The position numbers and the translations under genes were made by a program. Shown piece after piece: positions 52,713-63,800 of a stretch of DNA of 64,000 bases. Origin of the DNA: Amblyomma americanum (lineage: Eukaryota > Arthropoda > Arachnida > Ixodida > Ixodidae); NCBI RefSeq assembly GCF_052857255.1, contig NC_135498.1:115759134-115823133 (forward strand). The letters are read 5' to 3'. The notes beneath the pieces were generated by a model, which did no database searches, had not been told where the DNA came from, and saw only the letters and a program-made list of their open reading frames with translations. The stretch's first letter is position 1. Each line of letters begins with the position of its first letter.

Positions 52713-53483
52713 TTACCGCAAGCTGTCGCTGGTGGTGGCCGTCGTGTCCGAACGGATTGCACACGCAGAGGAAGGACGATTGTACTGCCGAGCTCGGACG
52801 TCGAGCGTCTTCTCAATCGTGCAGGCTTCTTGCATGAATTCCTCGACTGTTTTTGGCGGCTGGCGGACGAGGCTGCCAAAGAGTTGTTCTTTTACGCCGC
52901 GCATTAAAAACTGAACTTTCTTTTCTTCGGTCATCTCGGGGTCGGCGCGGCGAAATAGGCGCTTCATCTCCTCGACGTAACCACGGACGGGCTCATTCGG
53001 AAGCTGGATCCTGGACTCGAGGAGTCGTTCAGCTCTTTCTTTCCTCATGACACTAGTGAATACCTTCAATAGTTCTCTCTTGAATAGCTCCCATGTCGTA
53101 AGAGACGACTCGCGGTTTTCGTACCATGTTCGTACGGAGCCATCCAATGAGAAAAATACGTGTCTAATTTTTGCCGCATCATCCCGCTTGTTGAATGACG
53201 CCACGCGCTCAAATTGGTCCAACCATTCTTCGGGGTCTTCGCCTAGGGATCCATTGAATGTTGGCGGCACCCGCAGCTGCTGCAGTATGATCGGTGTCGA
53301 CATCTTCGGCGAGGTTGCGGTGCTAGTAGCAGCGTCTTTTCGCTGCCTGGTGCCGTCCGGGAGGGTCCCGAACTCAGGCTCCTCTCCCTGGAGACGTCGG
53401 CTGGCTCGCTGAGCTGCTGGCTCGTCCTCGGGTTCGAAGCGCTGAGGGCTGGCGTCACGACTTGAATGGGGCATCTGGAACAT
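52713..53483 (-). CDS. Gypsy gag, N-terminal and capsid-like region (256 aa)
   Basis: ATG at plus 53481-53483 (MFQMPHSSRDASPQRFEPED). The gag fold runs from about residue 70: LRVPPTFNGSLGEDPEEWLD, HVFFSLDGSVRTWYENRESS, WELFKRELLKVFTS, RLLESRIQLPNEPVRGYVEE and FLMRGVKEQLFGSLVRQPPK. The frame stops at 52713, shortly before the zinc-knuckle region, which lies in another frame, so gag is cut by a shift or stop. Its start lies just downstream of the primer-binding site. Confidence 0.75.
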   Translation of the reverse strand: MFQMPHSSRDASPQRFEPEDEPAAQRASRRLQGEEPEFGTLPDGTRQRKDAATSTATSPKMSTPIILQQLRVPPTFNGSLGEDPEEWLDQFERVASFNKRDDAAKIRHVFFSLDGSVRTWYENRESSLTTWELFKRELLKVFTSVMRKERAERLLESRIQLPNEPVRGYVEEMKRLFRRADPEMTEEKKVQFLMRGVKEQLFGSLVRQPPKTVEEFMQEACTIEKTLDVRARQYNRPSSACAIRSDTTATTSDSLR

Positions 53484-53490
53484 GGAAGGT

Positions 53491-53508
53491 TACCCCGCAT
53501 CTCCACCA
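53491..53508 (-). other. Primer-binding site of the second gypsy element
   Basis: The plus strand TACCCCGCATCTCCACCA ends in CCA two bases before the LTR edge, as for a tRNA-primed element. Confidence 0.6.
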
Positions 53509-53510
53509 GA

Positions 53511-53793
53511 TGTCACGTAGTGGTGACGGCAGTCGAAGGAGCGATGAAGACGGACAAAAGGTCTTCTAAAAGAAAACTGTTTATTGGACTGACTTGCGAC
53601 CACAATGGACTGAATCACTCGGCGGCGCCGAAGCGACAAGCGTGCTCGGCGGCCGTGCTCAATTTAAAGCTGATAGCGAACTTTCGAGATAAAGCGTGCA
53701 ATGTTACTAGAATGTTCCGAAACAACGTAGAATCAGCTCTGCCTGGCTGCGATCAACCGAGATAAATCTAGGCGCGTCTTGCGTCGGAAACAA
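53511..53793 (-). repeat. Probable 5' LTR of the second gypsy element (outer edge uncertain)
   Basis: The inner edge TGTCACG is firm because of the neighbouring primer-binding site. AATAAA on the minus strand at plus 53579-53584 is a likely polyadenylation signal. The outer edge is placed by a TG-type end only. Confidence 0.5.
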
Positions 53794-54690
53794 CGCGATA
53801 AATTGGTGTGGCGGCAGATTTTAAGAAAGAACAAACACTGCAAATGTTGGCGGCAATATGATATATGAACGAAAGTAAGCCCGGCAGTTCAGGTCAAGCA
53901 AAAGCACGGAGAGTCAACTTAAACCATGCACAACCAGGACTAATGGTGCTAACGAACGATGATTTTTGGTTGACCTCAAGCTTATCGGACCATGATTTTA
54001 TTTGTTTGCACATCTACGCATTGCGGCACCACTTTTCTATACCGCAATTCCACCGAAAATAGAAAGATACGACTGTAGTGAACTATACTCGTAGTGTAAA
54101 TGAAACAATCCATACCAACGCCACCAGCAGCTTTGATCTGACAATGAAATTTCGTAGAAACATTTTTTGCGCGGCAGACAGTTCTTTGAAACCTTACTGA
54201 ACTGAAATTGGACTTCGTTCCGGGAAACAAAGCTTAGGACTTGAAATTAAACAGCTTTACTACGTATAATTTCGACATATTTTATTGTACACTCGAATCA
54301 TCTGAGAGGCTCAGGGCTGATAATGAAAATGTTGACTGCGGTCTACGGTTCCCGTTGGACCTGCTACCACGCGCACGGCCCAGTCAGTGCCCCCTTGTTA
54401 ACCCACTGTACAGGATGTCTACCCTAAGACTTTAAACTCTCTTAAAAATAAGCTTTTTTTGTTTTAGACGAGCGCTTTTTTCGGGATAGCATTGTCAGCG
54501 GGGTAGTAGATCGCGGCGATGGAGGAGGCGTGCCGGTCCCCGTCTTTCGTGTTCGCCTCGCGTATAACTCCAGGCTGTGAACCTACGTCTTGCCCGGGAA
54601 CCCTCACCCTAAGAACTAGCCCTTCAAAATGAGAATTTATAACGGGCTGCATAGACAAAATAACCTTAGCCAGGAGTACGGTTCGGGCCA
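53794..54690. other. Non-coding interval
   Basis: About 0.9 kb with no supported gene or repeat. Confidence 0.3.
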
Positions 54691-54904
54691 GCACCCTCGC
54701 CCTCAGACAGCGCTTCTTGCCGTCCTTTGCCCTCACCTCACCATGTCTTCCCTCTCTCGTCCTCACCTCACCATGTCTTTCCTCCCTCACCCTCGTCCTC
54801 ACGAATTTTCATACGCCCATCTTCCCTCAACTTCACCTCACTCATTGAAATCCTCATGAGATGAGGGCGAGGGCGCTTTCATGAGGGCTCGCCCTCGTGA
54901 GGAT
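54691..54904. repeat. Pyrimidine-rich tandem repeat and adjacent hairpin
   Basis: CTCACCTCACCATGTCTT units recur at about 54732 and 54762 with CCCTC(A/G) spacers. Then ATCCTCATGAGATGAGGGCG (from 54849) faces CTCGCCCTCGTGAGGAT (to 54904), an imperfect hairpin. Confidence 0.55.
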
Positions 54905-54959
54905 GCCCATCTCTGGTCAGAAGTACGCGTATCGGAACTTGCATGGTATGGGTCGGGTG

Positions 54960-55045
54960 TAGATACTACCGCGATAGCGTTAAAGGCCCCGTGTCGCAGA
55001 AAAGCCGGTGTCGTCGTCGGCGGCGCTTGCTGTAAGCGAAAAATC
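54960..55045. repeat. Third copy (partial) of the dispersed host repeat
   Basis: GATAGCGTTAAAGGCCCC, GTGTCGCAGAAAAGCCGGTG and TGTAAGCGAAAAATCC match the start of the repeat at 24038 and 33848. Confidence 0.65.
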
Positions 55046-55059
55046 CATGGTATTAAAAG

Positions 55060-56476
55060 CCGGCGCTTAAGAACACAGACAGAGGACGAGACGAAACAAA
55101 CTGAAGGCGCTGAACTCACAACTGAATTTTATTTTAAAGTAAGCAGTCAGTTTATGAAACACACGCACGCGCGTCTTGTCAAACAAAGATGTACTGCAAT
55201 CACCCACATGCGATAAAACCAATAAAAAAAGAAGAAGAAGGAACACGAAACACCATTCCAAGGCACGTGCACTATCGTCAACCCCGCTATCCACAATGAA
55301 GCAAGCTCAGTTCTCTGCACGGCAAGTTAATCGAGGTTTTGCTCACGCATCCTTCGCCCTTTCTAAGAATGTGGTATGCCTCAGCGATCTCTCTTGTGCA
55401 CTGGCCGTCATGTACAAAACAGCACTGTAATGCCAACAAAAAACGTAGAACAATTACACGTGAGGCAATGTTGTGCTACATTTTTATTTTCTTAGCTGCT
55501 GACGGAATTGACATGTTCTGTGAGGCGAACATTGATAAGCCTCCCGGTCTGGCCGATGTATATACGCCCGCAAGACAAAGGGATAAGACACACAACGCCT
55601 TTATTACAGGTAACATTTGTTCTCATGCTTAATATTGCACTGCTTCTTACTAATCTTCCCTTCGCGTTTCTTCTGCAGTGCAGCCCCTACTTTTTCCGGT
55701 TTACTGAGAGCCGAAAAAGCAAGCTTACTCCCTATCGGGCCCCTACTGTTTTGAGTCGGTGAGACGGGGCGCGAATTTGCGGCATAACCGCCAACTTCCT
55801 TTATTTTGAACCAGAGCGAAGTTCTGAGGGGTGCCAAGATGTTTTCAGCGTTTTAGACACTTTTTCCGCAAAGGACACGATAAGAGCCTCCGGGACACCT
55901 GCATCCCTTCAACTGCTGACCTGTGCGAGGAGGCTGGATCCCATCCTATGGGGGCAAGATTTATTCAAGGCTATACCAATCGGGTTCTTAGCGATACCGG
56001 CTTTTACAAGTTTAGAATGGAAAGAACTGTAGTCGAGCAATGGTTTCTCGTTACAAGGGGAGTATACTCCCAATAGACATTCTCAGGCTCAAAGGTTAGT
56101 TTCAAATCCAGAAACTGCAAGGATCTTTGATGAGGAACTTCATGTGTTAACTATAGTCCCGACCCATTGCTGAAAAAAAAACCATCAAGAACGTGGTAAA
56201 AACTCCCGGGCATGGAGACCTGCCTAGTACCGAAAAATCGTCGACAGAGCGGAAAATGCGAGTGTTACCTCCAGCCAGCTCTTCCCCCATTAGTCTGCCA
56301 ACACTGCCTAGAAAAGTTGCTAGCCTAGAAAAGTTACTAAGAATGGAGGCTGCTCTGGAACCTAGGCAGACTCCAGATTTTCGCAAACATACCTGACCAT
56401 CCCACATTACGTACGTTTGGCTAAGGTAAAAACCAACGGTTTTAGGAAGGAGGCAGTACTAATCCCTGGAACTGTT
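55060..56476 (-). mobile_element. Second Penelope-like element, 5'-truncated
   Basis: The 3' terminal region (GCGCTGAACTCACAACTGAA, TTTTATTTTAAAGTAAGCAG) resembles that of the 9-11 kb element. A minus-strand endonuclease motif GRIYIGQTGRLINVRLTEH is intact at about 55510-55570. Further right, RT blocks GVCLGSRAASILSNFS and FRSVDDFSVLG lie at about 56150-56400. Similarity fades near 56476, taken as the truncation point. No inverted 5' copy is present. Confidence 0.7.
55505..56407 (-). pseudogene. Penelope-like RT core and GIY-YIG endonuclease remnant
   Basis: RT palm at plus 56147-56407 with SGVCLGSRAASILSNFSRLA and RIFRSVDDFSVLG, where the catalytic motif is SVDD. Between 56140 and 55620 the frame is broken. 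The endonuclease YIGQTGRLINVRLTEHVN retains the family's Tyr, Arg and Glu-His positions. The order RT then GIY-YIG is as in other Penelope-like elements. Stops and shifts make it inactive. Confidence 0.65.
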
Positions 56477-58379
56477 TGTTTTTTCGACAACGCACTGCGC
56501 GTAACGGCGCCCGTGCATTGGTGGAGGTTCAATTGGTCCTGCGCAATCGACGTTGACAATCTATTTATTTATTTACAAGTTTCTTGCTTCATGGGGCAAA
56601 CTGATGGTGTAATCATGTCGCAGGTATCAGAAATATGCTGCAGCTTGAATGGTAGTAGGGCATTTCTTTTCCATAACGATCGCTCGTTACTTTGCTAGGA
56701 TTGTCTAAGTTTTCAGACTCAAGAGATTATCTCTTTTGTGCAGCGGATGTCTTCTTGTTTAATGGCTCGCTCAACAAGCTCAGTACACCGTCCCGGGGTG
56801 GCTGTTTCAAGCGCGAGGGCTCGGCTTCCAGGGTTATGCGGTTATCTGTGGAGCGAGTCAAAACTGCTTAGGTGCAAGCCATCACGCCGAACTCGTTGCT
56901 TCCACTGTATTGACAGCTAGTTATGAGATGGGACATACTTAATGATTTAATGTATTCGAATGCTATGTTGGCTTGTTGCTTCTATTTGCTTCATCTTAAC
57001 CACATATCGCTTTCTTATGGGCTGAAGGGCTTTTTTGGAATTTGAAAGCACGGTGGTATTTATTTTCTAACGTACTAGTTAATATTCAGAAGGCTAGATT
57101 GGGGAAAGCCACCGCAATAAATCGGTTCAACCATGCGCGTGAAATGCTAGGGTCGTGGGTTCGGTTATCACCGGTGGCGTGTTGTCTTTGCTGTCCTTCT
57201 CTTAAATGATAGTAGCAAAAAAAACTCCGCTATAGTTCTCTGAGTTTGAATAGCGGTTGTTCTTTTTCCATAGATAAGCCTGAAGTCAAGCAGCGCCTAT
57301 CGGTGCTCCATTACGTCGAAGCACTTAAGTGTGCCTATCAAGCTAATGAAAATCTCTTTTATTGCCCTATTTGCCTTCTTGCGAAAATTCTTGGTAGTGT
57401 GGAAAAGATATTTGGTAGCTGATTAATATGCTTTGGTGCCAGAGGACTAGGAAGGCAGATCAAAAATTTGAAGCGCCAGAGGACTGCTTCAAAAACGCCT
57501 CATTTGACAATTAGTGGTCATAATAACAAATGTGTGTAATTCTTCCTACTGTAGCTGTCGAAGAAAAAAATAGGCGCTATTTCCTTTCTCAAAATTTATT
57601 TTCAGAAATACTGGCAGCATAATCACAATTGCTTTGATTTGCCGGAGCCTAGCATGCCAGGAACTACAAGTTTGCTTATTCCGTGAACATTGCATGCCCG
57701 GTATATTTTCGTGCCTGCAAAAAGAAATCGCCATTAATAATGGCGCATCTTATGCAGCGTGCACGCCACGTAACTTTTCTATTGCTGTCTCCAAATATCT
57801 TTCACAGAGTCTAAGAAATATCATTTAGCCACTAGGCGCATTCTTCGTAGCGTTTCTGTAACATCTGTGGCATCAGTGTACATGCCAGCGCATACATGTG
57901 CTTTGTTTTTTCATGCAGGCGTAGAAATTTTCCACTGCGAAATGCTATGCGCACCATGAATTGCAGCGCTAAGTGAACTTCTAGATTTCGCATTTAATCC
58001 AAAAGCAGCTGTCGCGGCTTGTTCGCATTTTAAATGCAGTTCATGACGTATATAGAATGCCAATGGGGATATTGCCAGTGCTCTTGCATGCGGTTAATCA
58101 AAACCGACAAAATTTTAGCATTTCGCGGCCTTATGCAGGCCCGTAGTAAGCATTCCGCTTTCAAGCCTTATTCAAAGGTGCCGAGTCCTAAAATTGCAAA
58201 TAAAACTTGTGGCGAGTACGCCATGGAAGACTCTGTGACAGCTTGTTAAAAATAATAGAAAAATTGAGCGCCGGTTGAGCTCTGGTTAAACCTGTAGTGC
58301 CGCGAGTGCTACACCTGGCCGAGTGGAACTCGCTCAGTTGAACTGAAAAGTCAGTTTTTCGCCGGTAAGTTTCGCTGGG
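56477..58379. other. Non-coding interval with a possible SINE scar near 57105-57195
   Basis: No gene is seen. GTCGTGGGTTCGGTTATCACC near 57151 resembles a pol III B box, followed by a decayed tail. Confidence 0.25.
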
Positions 58380-58620
58380 CGTTCCTTCATCTTCGTCCCA
58401 TTTGACACGGAGCATGCGCACAGCTGTTGCGCGCCGCGGCGCCGGCGGCAGCGGCTGCTCCGCACCACGTGACAAACCGCGTGACCAACGGCCAAACCAC
58501 GTGATCAATCCACGTGACCGACGGCGCCGCCATAGAGCTCAAGTGGTGCCACGCTGAAGGGTCGAAGAGGTAGCGTAGTGTAGCTCTCGCTACAAAAATA
58601 CAGGCAGTCAAGGTACCTTA
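58380..58620. promoter_or_regulatory. CpG-rich promoter-like region with duplicated CACGTGA cluster
   Basis: Three CACGTG E-boxes and one GCGTGA variant at about 58466, 58479, 58498 and 58511 form two pairs with 13-bp spacing, in two 32-bp tandem units (from 58465 and 58497). The surroundings are GC-rich (GCGCGCCGCGGCGCC), with AGCATGCGCACAGC upstream. CACGTGAC is the bHLH-Zip (USF, MITF/TFEB) target. Neither transcription start nor target gene is established. Confidence 0.45.
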
Positions 58621-58942
58621 AAAAGTAAGTCAAAAGTAAGATGAAGCGTTTGAGAGCAGGTAGGCTGGAAATGCCGATTGACCAGTGAGATGCGTGTCTC
58701 CGTGACGTTTTTTCGCTTCGCCATCGTTCTCAACCGGCGTCACTGCGCCTCTGTCGGCCTGTCTCTAGAGGGCCTAAGGAATCGCTAGGTGCGGCCGCCC
58801 GCCGCGCGTGCGTGGTCCGCGGGCATTCGCTTTGTGAACCCAGGCGGCGGCGCGCGCGTTTCGAGAGCTGTTCAGGTATGACTTTTTTGCGTGGTGCGCT
58901 CGTCCGCGACAGCCAGCCGAAGTTTCTCTACAGTTCCCGCTT
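58621..58942. other. CpG-rich, no coding frame supported
   Basis: Contains GGTGCGGCCGCCCGCC near 58789 and a CAG-GTATGA that could be a donor of a 5' exon near 58875. No start codon context is supported. Confidence 0.3.
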
Positions 58943-59162
58943 CCACGACATTACGACGACCCACACAAGGCGCTGACCCGCGAGAAATTGCCAGCCACAT
59001 AAAAGTACGCAATTTGATCTCAAATTTCGCTTCATGAAGTGCTGTACCGCTTACCTACATGCCTTGCGCATTTCAGGACCTCGTATTGCTGCTGCAGGGG
59101 CACGTGGCTAGTGTCGTGCCGCGACACTTTGCCACGACATTACGACGACCCACATAAGGCGC
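58943..59162. repeat. Direct repeat pair of 31 bp
   Basis: CCACGACATTACGACGACCC plus ACA(C/T)AAGGCGC occurs at 58943-58973 and 59132-59162, one mismatch. Confidence 0.85.
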
Positions 59163-59690
59163 GATTTCAGGACCGCCGGCGTCGCCAGCTGAACCGCCGT
59201 CTGATAGCCACGCTGAAGCGCTTGTCGGGCGTGCGAATTCTCAACCCTTAGGTGAAGGTTAAAAAATATTTTCGCAAGTTTTCTCGTGCAGAACTCGCCA
59301 AATTGCGGCGCTTGTAACGCAACTTTTTTTTGCAGCATCGTTTCCTGGATGCTTCTGGCAAGCCGATGCTGTCATTATTTGCCTCGAACCGATACCACGT
59401 GGCGAGAGACCGGGCATCGACCAGATCTCAAAGATGATCGTCACGGCCCTCGTCAAGATCTACGGACCAGGGATCAGGTCGGCTTCAAGGCAAGGAGAGG
59501 TGTACGTCGTGTACCGGTGTCGTCGGTGCGGAACAAAAGGGCACAAGATGGACCACTGGTCGCCCTACTGCTCACCGCGCCGCCACGCCGCTGCAGGTCG
59601 ACGTTGAAGTGCTCCTGCAAACAGCCCTTTTTAGCGCCACCACATTGTTTCCCGGTAGATCACGGGTGTCCCGTTTCGTGGCCGTGTTCC
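59163..59690. other. Non-coding, partly duplicated with 60400-60600
   Basis: Around 59595-59700, TGTTTCCCGGTAGATCACGG and CGTGGCCGTGTTC correspond to TGTTTCCTGGCAGATCACGG and TGTGGACGTGTTCTC at 60540-60595, indicating a larger old duplication. Confidence 0.4.
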
Positions 59691-60270
59691 CTCTCTTTGT
59701 CGAAATCGGCGCCAGACATCAAAACTCGCGCTAGTCGTTGTTACAGGGTTAGCTGAGTGAGTGCGCCTTTGTTCCTTTGCAGTGGCAAGTCCAGGGTAAG
59801 AGTGCCTGCGACGATTCTGCCACTACAATCGACCCTTTGTGATCGCTATCAGCTTCAACGGTAAGTCCAGAATTTACGACTAGCGCATTTTTGAAATCGC
59901 GCTTGACCTAGTTATATAGCATTCACCCAGTGCAGTGCAGCTTTGTTTAATTCCTTAGAAATGAAAATTTTTTATGATCGCTATTAGCTTCAACAGCAAG
60001 TCCAGAAACGTTATGACGATCGTGCGGTGTAAATCGGCGGCACAGACAAAAACTCGTGCTTGTAGCTACAGACTTACCCAGTGCAGTGCGCCTTTGTTTA
60101 TTTCTGTAGCGACTACTGGCGCTCTGTAGAAATCGACGCCAGCCGTGAAAATTTACATATTAGACCTTGCTACAGCATTAGCCCAGCGCAGCGCGCCTTC
60201 GTTTCTTTGCGTTCTAACATGTATGCAGTGCGCCTTTGTTTGCTCGTTACTTTTGTTCTTTCCAGTCGTT
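59691..60270. repeat. Degenerate tandem array of a ~90-bp unit
   Basis: Four to five copies of a unit built from AAATCG(G/A)CGCCAG...AAAACTCG, then ACAG.(G)TTA(G)CCCAGTGCAGTGCGCC and TTTGTTTCTTTGCAG, beginning near 59702, 59890, 60030 and 60127. A separate GATCGCTATCAGCTTCAACG/GTAAGTCCAGAA segment occurs at about 59840 and 59976. Copies are only about 70-80 percent alike by eye. Confidence 0.6.
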
Positions 60271-62597
60271 TCCTGTATCCGTCCAAAGAGCAGGGCTAGG
60301 TGAATGATTGTTCACCGTAAATGGAACCACATGGCGATCGCACTGCATACAGTAAGACTTTGGTCATTTGTGTTTTTTAAATAAAAACATCAGATGTCAA
60401 AGGTCGTGGTCGTGTCCGAGGATTGCTTCGACAGCTGGGGCAAAACCATGGGGACCACACACGCTGTGTTGTCGCTGCCAAGTGAAGAGGAACAAAACGG
60501 CTGTCATCATTAATGAAGGCCCTTCTCGGGGCCGCCTAAGTGTTTCCTGGCAGATCACGGGCTTTCCACCCTGTGGACGTGTTCTCATTTCCAGTTAAGT
60601 TGCATAGGTCCTTCAAAACTCTGCAGAAGGATTGAATTAAGAACTGCTAATATTAAGATGGTGCATATGGTAATTGAGAAACAATAGCGGCTACAAAGGC
60701 AAAGGGGAGGAAGGGCTGGCGCTACTAGCAAATAAAAAAAAGACGGAGTATCCAGATAACAAGCTGAGCTCCTAGTTAAGTGCATTTATAAGACAAAGAC
60801 AAGGTTCCATTTTGCAGTGTAAGCCTGCGTCTCTAGAATGAACAGAGAACGTTGTCTCACACTGCTTGGGCCTGTTCCTTTTGGATACTTCCAAGTAACT
60901 GTTGTTACATTCCTGCTCGGGACACGTCGTTTGACCCTCGTTGACCCCACGCAAAAAAAGATTTCTCTGGAAAACTACCTGCGGAATCTTTCCCAGGCTC
61001 CTCAGGAGGGGGGGGGGGGGGAGATGGCCTCTCCTTTGTCGGGTTTGCCGCGAGACGCGACCCGCGATGGACAAGACTACGAATGGAAGCGGGCAAAGGC
61101 GCCATTTAGAAATTACCCGTGACTGACAAGTGCCTGTGTTTGAATTCCATCGAAGTAGCAGCGGACCTCCGAATCCTCCTCGCCCATTCCCACGGGGCTC
61201 CGCGTGCTATGTGCGGTAACTATTCCGATCTGTGCCTTGCGTGGTTGTTCTTTCTTCCGTAAAATTATGTAATCAGGTTTCTTCAATGTGTCAGTAAACC
61301 CGTTTGTTTTTCCTTTTCCCAACCTTCAAGTTCCATTTTTCCACAACCCGAAGGCTCGGACGCACTACCCGAAGGAGCCCGGGTTCGAGTGAACCCCTGC
61401 GCCACGACACTGTCTAGTTGCAGCAAATAGCATCAGCTTGTATAACGGCGCGGACAATGCTGTGATGTGAATGGCAACTTAGATAATATCTCACGTTGAT
61501 AAGGAAGGCAGATAAAAGCAGGGACCCCCCCCCCCCCCCCCCCTATTCTGTGAAAAAAAAACTATGTCCAGGTAAAACTTCTTCATGCGGGATTGAAGAC
61601 CTCGGCCAACAGTAACATTCAGAAACCTAACCACAGTTCTTTTTGTGAAAAAAGAGCAGTGTGCAGAGTTTATATGGTACAAGTATGAAGCTATAAAATG
61701 AAGCCAATTACAGGCTTGTGTACAACAGCTAAAGGAATTTCAAGAGCATGCTGTGTGATGCTTGTTGTCAGTCAAAACTAATACAGTCAACTATTATTTC
61801 GTATTTTTTTGACCCAACAGACATGAAATGTCTGAAGATGAATGTGTACCGAACACATCGGTGCATCATTTGTGATGCCTGAAAAAAGTTGTACTAACGG
61901 GCTTACACACCTGCTACAAACATCTTTATACGTAGCAATGAAACCTTTAAATGACTCTGTTGGAATCCTATTAGGTAAAAAGTACAGTATATATGGCAGA
62001 AAGGAGTCGTTAGGAAATTCACTGCGTAGAAATAGCCGTACCAATTCCATGTGATCGTTCTATAAGTATAACAAATACTGTGCAAAGAAGCTTGCTGCAT
62101 AGTATAGTTTCTTGCAAGTTACTGGTTGCAGACCACTCGGCAGTCACTGGACTGTGATTGTGTATCTACTGCATGAGAGTGCGTGGATTGCAGAGCAGTT
62201 AAGCAATGAAGAGATGGTTGTTCATTTCGTGTACCACACATATAAACATCATCAATGAAACAGGATGCTGTGTGTTATAACTCTTTGGCATGTTCCTTTT
62301 TGGGAGCATTTAAACTGTTTCCGCATAAATGAGCTAGCTTGTACTGCAGCAATACAACCACGGAACTGCTGTAACTTGCCACATTTTCGAGTTGTGTGAA
62401 AATCATTGCATGTGAGGGGTCACCAGCATTCTGTTTCTTGAAGGTCCCGTTGCTTTGTTGGCAATGCTTGAACAACCATGACCAGCTTTCCGCATTCATA
62501 TGCACAGGGTATGCCCATTACGTTCATGCCTTTATACCTATTAATGGCTTACAATGCAAACAGACAAAAAAAGAGCACAAGTACAGATAGTGTTTGT
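60271..62597. other. Non-coding interval with poly-G and poly-C runs
   Basis: No gene is supported. Poly-G at about 61008-61020 and poly-C at about 61526-61543 are simple-sequence runs. The 60400-60600 part is related to 59595-59700. Confidence 0.3.
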
Positions 62598-63800
62598 AGT
62601 TGGTTGGTTGGTTGGCCTCAAACAATGCTGGCACATACCCACTGCGCGGGAGTGGCCAAGACAAACGCGGTTATTTGCTGGATACAGGAACGTTTTGACA
62701 AGAAAAGTAGTAGTAATAGTGTGTAGGCTGATATATTGGAAGACGCAAGGACAATGGTCCTGTTAATTGGGAAATCGAAGACGGGACAATGGCTTAATGT
62801 GCTTAATAGTATGCAATGCCTCTAATGTTTCAATTTCGTACTGACTGAGAGCATTAGAAATTATCTTGGGAGTCGCTGCATTTCTTGAAGGAAATTTTGC
62901 ACAGCAGAGCGCACACACCTGTCGCTTCGTCGAAGCAAAGAAGCGCCAATGGAGAGAACCGCATAGAACACAGGCAAACCCAGTTGTTGAAACGGAATTT
63001 GCAAAAGACGCTTCATCAAATGAGAAAAGCGGCGGTAGAACAGTAGGAAGTGATCTATTGTCTCAGGTTCAGCACAAAGAGGGCACAATGGGGAAACCAC
63101 CAGGCCTGATCTGTGAAGGTGCAAATATAGAAGGGGAACCCGGTAACGCAAGCGAGTGAAAGAGACCTCTAGTCTGCGCGAGCGCCAGTCTTGGGTACTC
63201 AAGGGATGCAGAAGATGCTGATATTCGGGAGATGATGTAAGAGCCAGATGAACGATGTGCGCAAACTATTCGACGAACCACATATACAGGAGGAACACAA
63301 GGACTGTTGCGCCAGTCCTTGTGTTTCTCCCGTATACGTGGTTCGTCGAATAGTTTGCGCACATCGTTCATCTGTATCACCATGCAGGAACTAGGCCCAA
63401 CAGAAGTGTTATTGATGTAAGAGCCGAGGCAGCAAATTCCTGAAATATTGTGTAGCTGCGAAACCTCACCGCAGTTGTATATGTACAGGTTGGCGGGGCA
63501 GCAATAATTGGGCAGCAGAGACAGGCCCTTGCTAAGGAATCTGCAACCTCATTTATTTGAAAGCCGACGTGCCCCGGTACCCAAAGCAACTTTACCGAAT
63601 TTAGATGGCTTGGGATCAGGAACTTAAAGACGCGTAATGCCTAGACTCAGTGGGTGAGGTTAATGAAGAGCAAATGGACAGAGTCCGTCATAACCACGAC
63701 CTCGGAAGCGGTAGTTTCTAATTTTCGTAAGGCTAAGATTACTGCTAATAATTCAGCCAGATAAACCATGACAGCATACCGGCTCACCCCTTTCTCCATG
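62598..63800 (-). pseudogene. 3' end of an RNase-H-bearing LINE (RNase H and Cys/His tail)
   Basis: On the minus strand RNase H pieces AELLAVILALRKLETTASEV with MTDS (about 63690-63780) and LWVPGHVGFQINEVADSLAR (63530-63590) are followed by RRLEVSFTRLRYRVPLLYLH and the finger CPLCAEPETIDHFLL (about 63060-63130). A 3' UTR then ends in (CCAA)n (plus strand TTGGTTGGTTGGTTGG at 62601-62616). A 167-bp palindromic insertion (63246-63412) splits the coding part. The 5' portion lies beyond or near the window edge or was truncated. Confidence 0.65.
63246..63412. mobile_element. 167-bp palindromic insertion with 13-bp target duplication
   Basis: Flanked by TGATGTAAGAGCC (63233-63245 and 63413-63425). 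It contains arms of 60 nt (63246-63305 and 63314-63373; about three mismatches) around an 8-nt loop, followed by CACCATGCAGGAACTAGGCC and CAACAGAAGTGTTATT. The arms include GATGAACGATGTGCGCAAAC and its complement. The 60-8-60 geometry is the same as at 32656-32783. Confidence 0.85.

Larger units (their letters stand above)
49041..53793 (-). mobile_element. Second Ty3/gypsy element, 3'-truncated and split by a solo LTR
   Basis: Minus-strand gag (52713-53483), zinc knuckle, protease, RT and RNase H run leftward and stop abruptly near 49041 in the RNase H region (DHHALTILKEY). Integrase and 3' LTR are missing. At the 5' side, TGTCACGTAG at 53511 on the plus strand marks the inner end of the 5' LTR (GTGACA on the minus strand), with a primer-binding site between it and gag. 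The outer LTR edge is not certain; TTTCCGACGC-type sequence near 53793 is a candidate. The family differs from the 34.5-41.3 kb element. Confidence 0.75.

Noticed and set aside
54464..54802. Minus-strand Arg/Glu-rich repetitive frame
   Set aside because: It is a translation of the pyrimidine-rich tandem repeat.
57105..57195. tRNA-like sequence with GTGGGTTCGG
   Set aside because: No complete cloverleaf or terminator; more likely a decayed tRNA-derived SINE.
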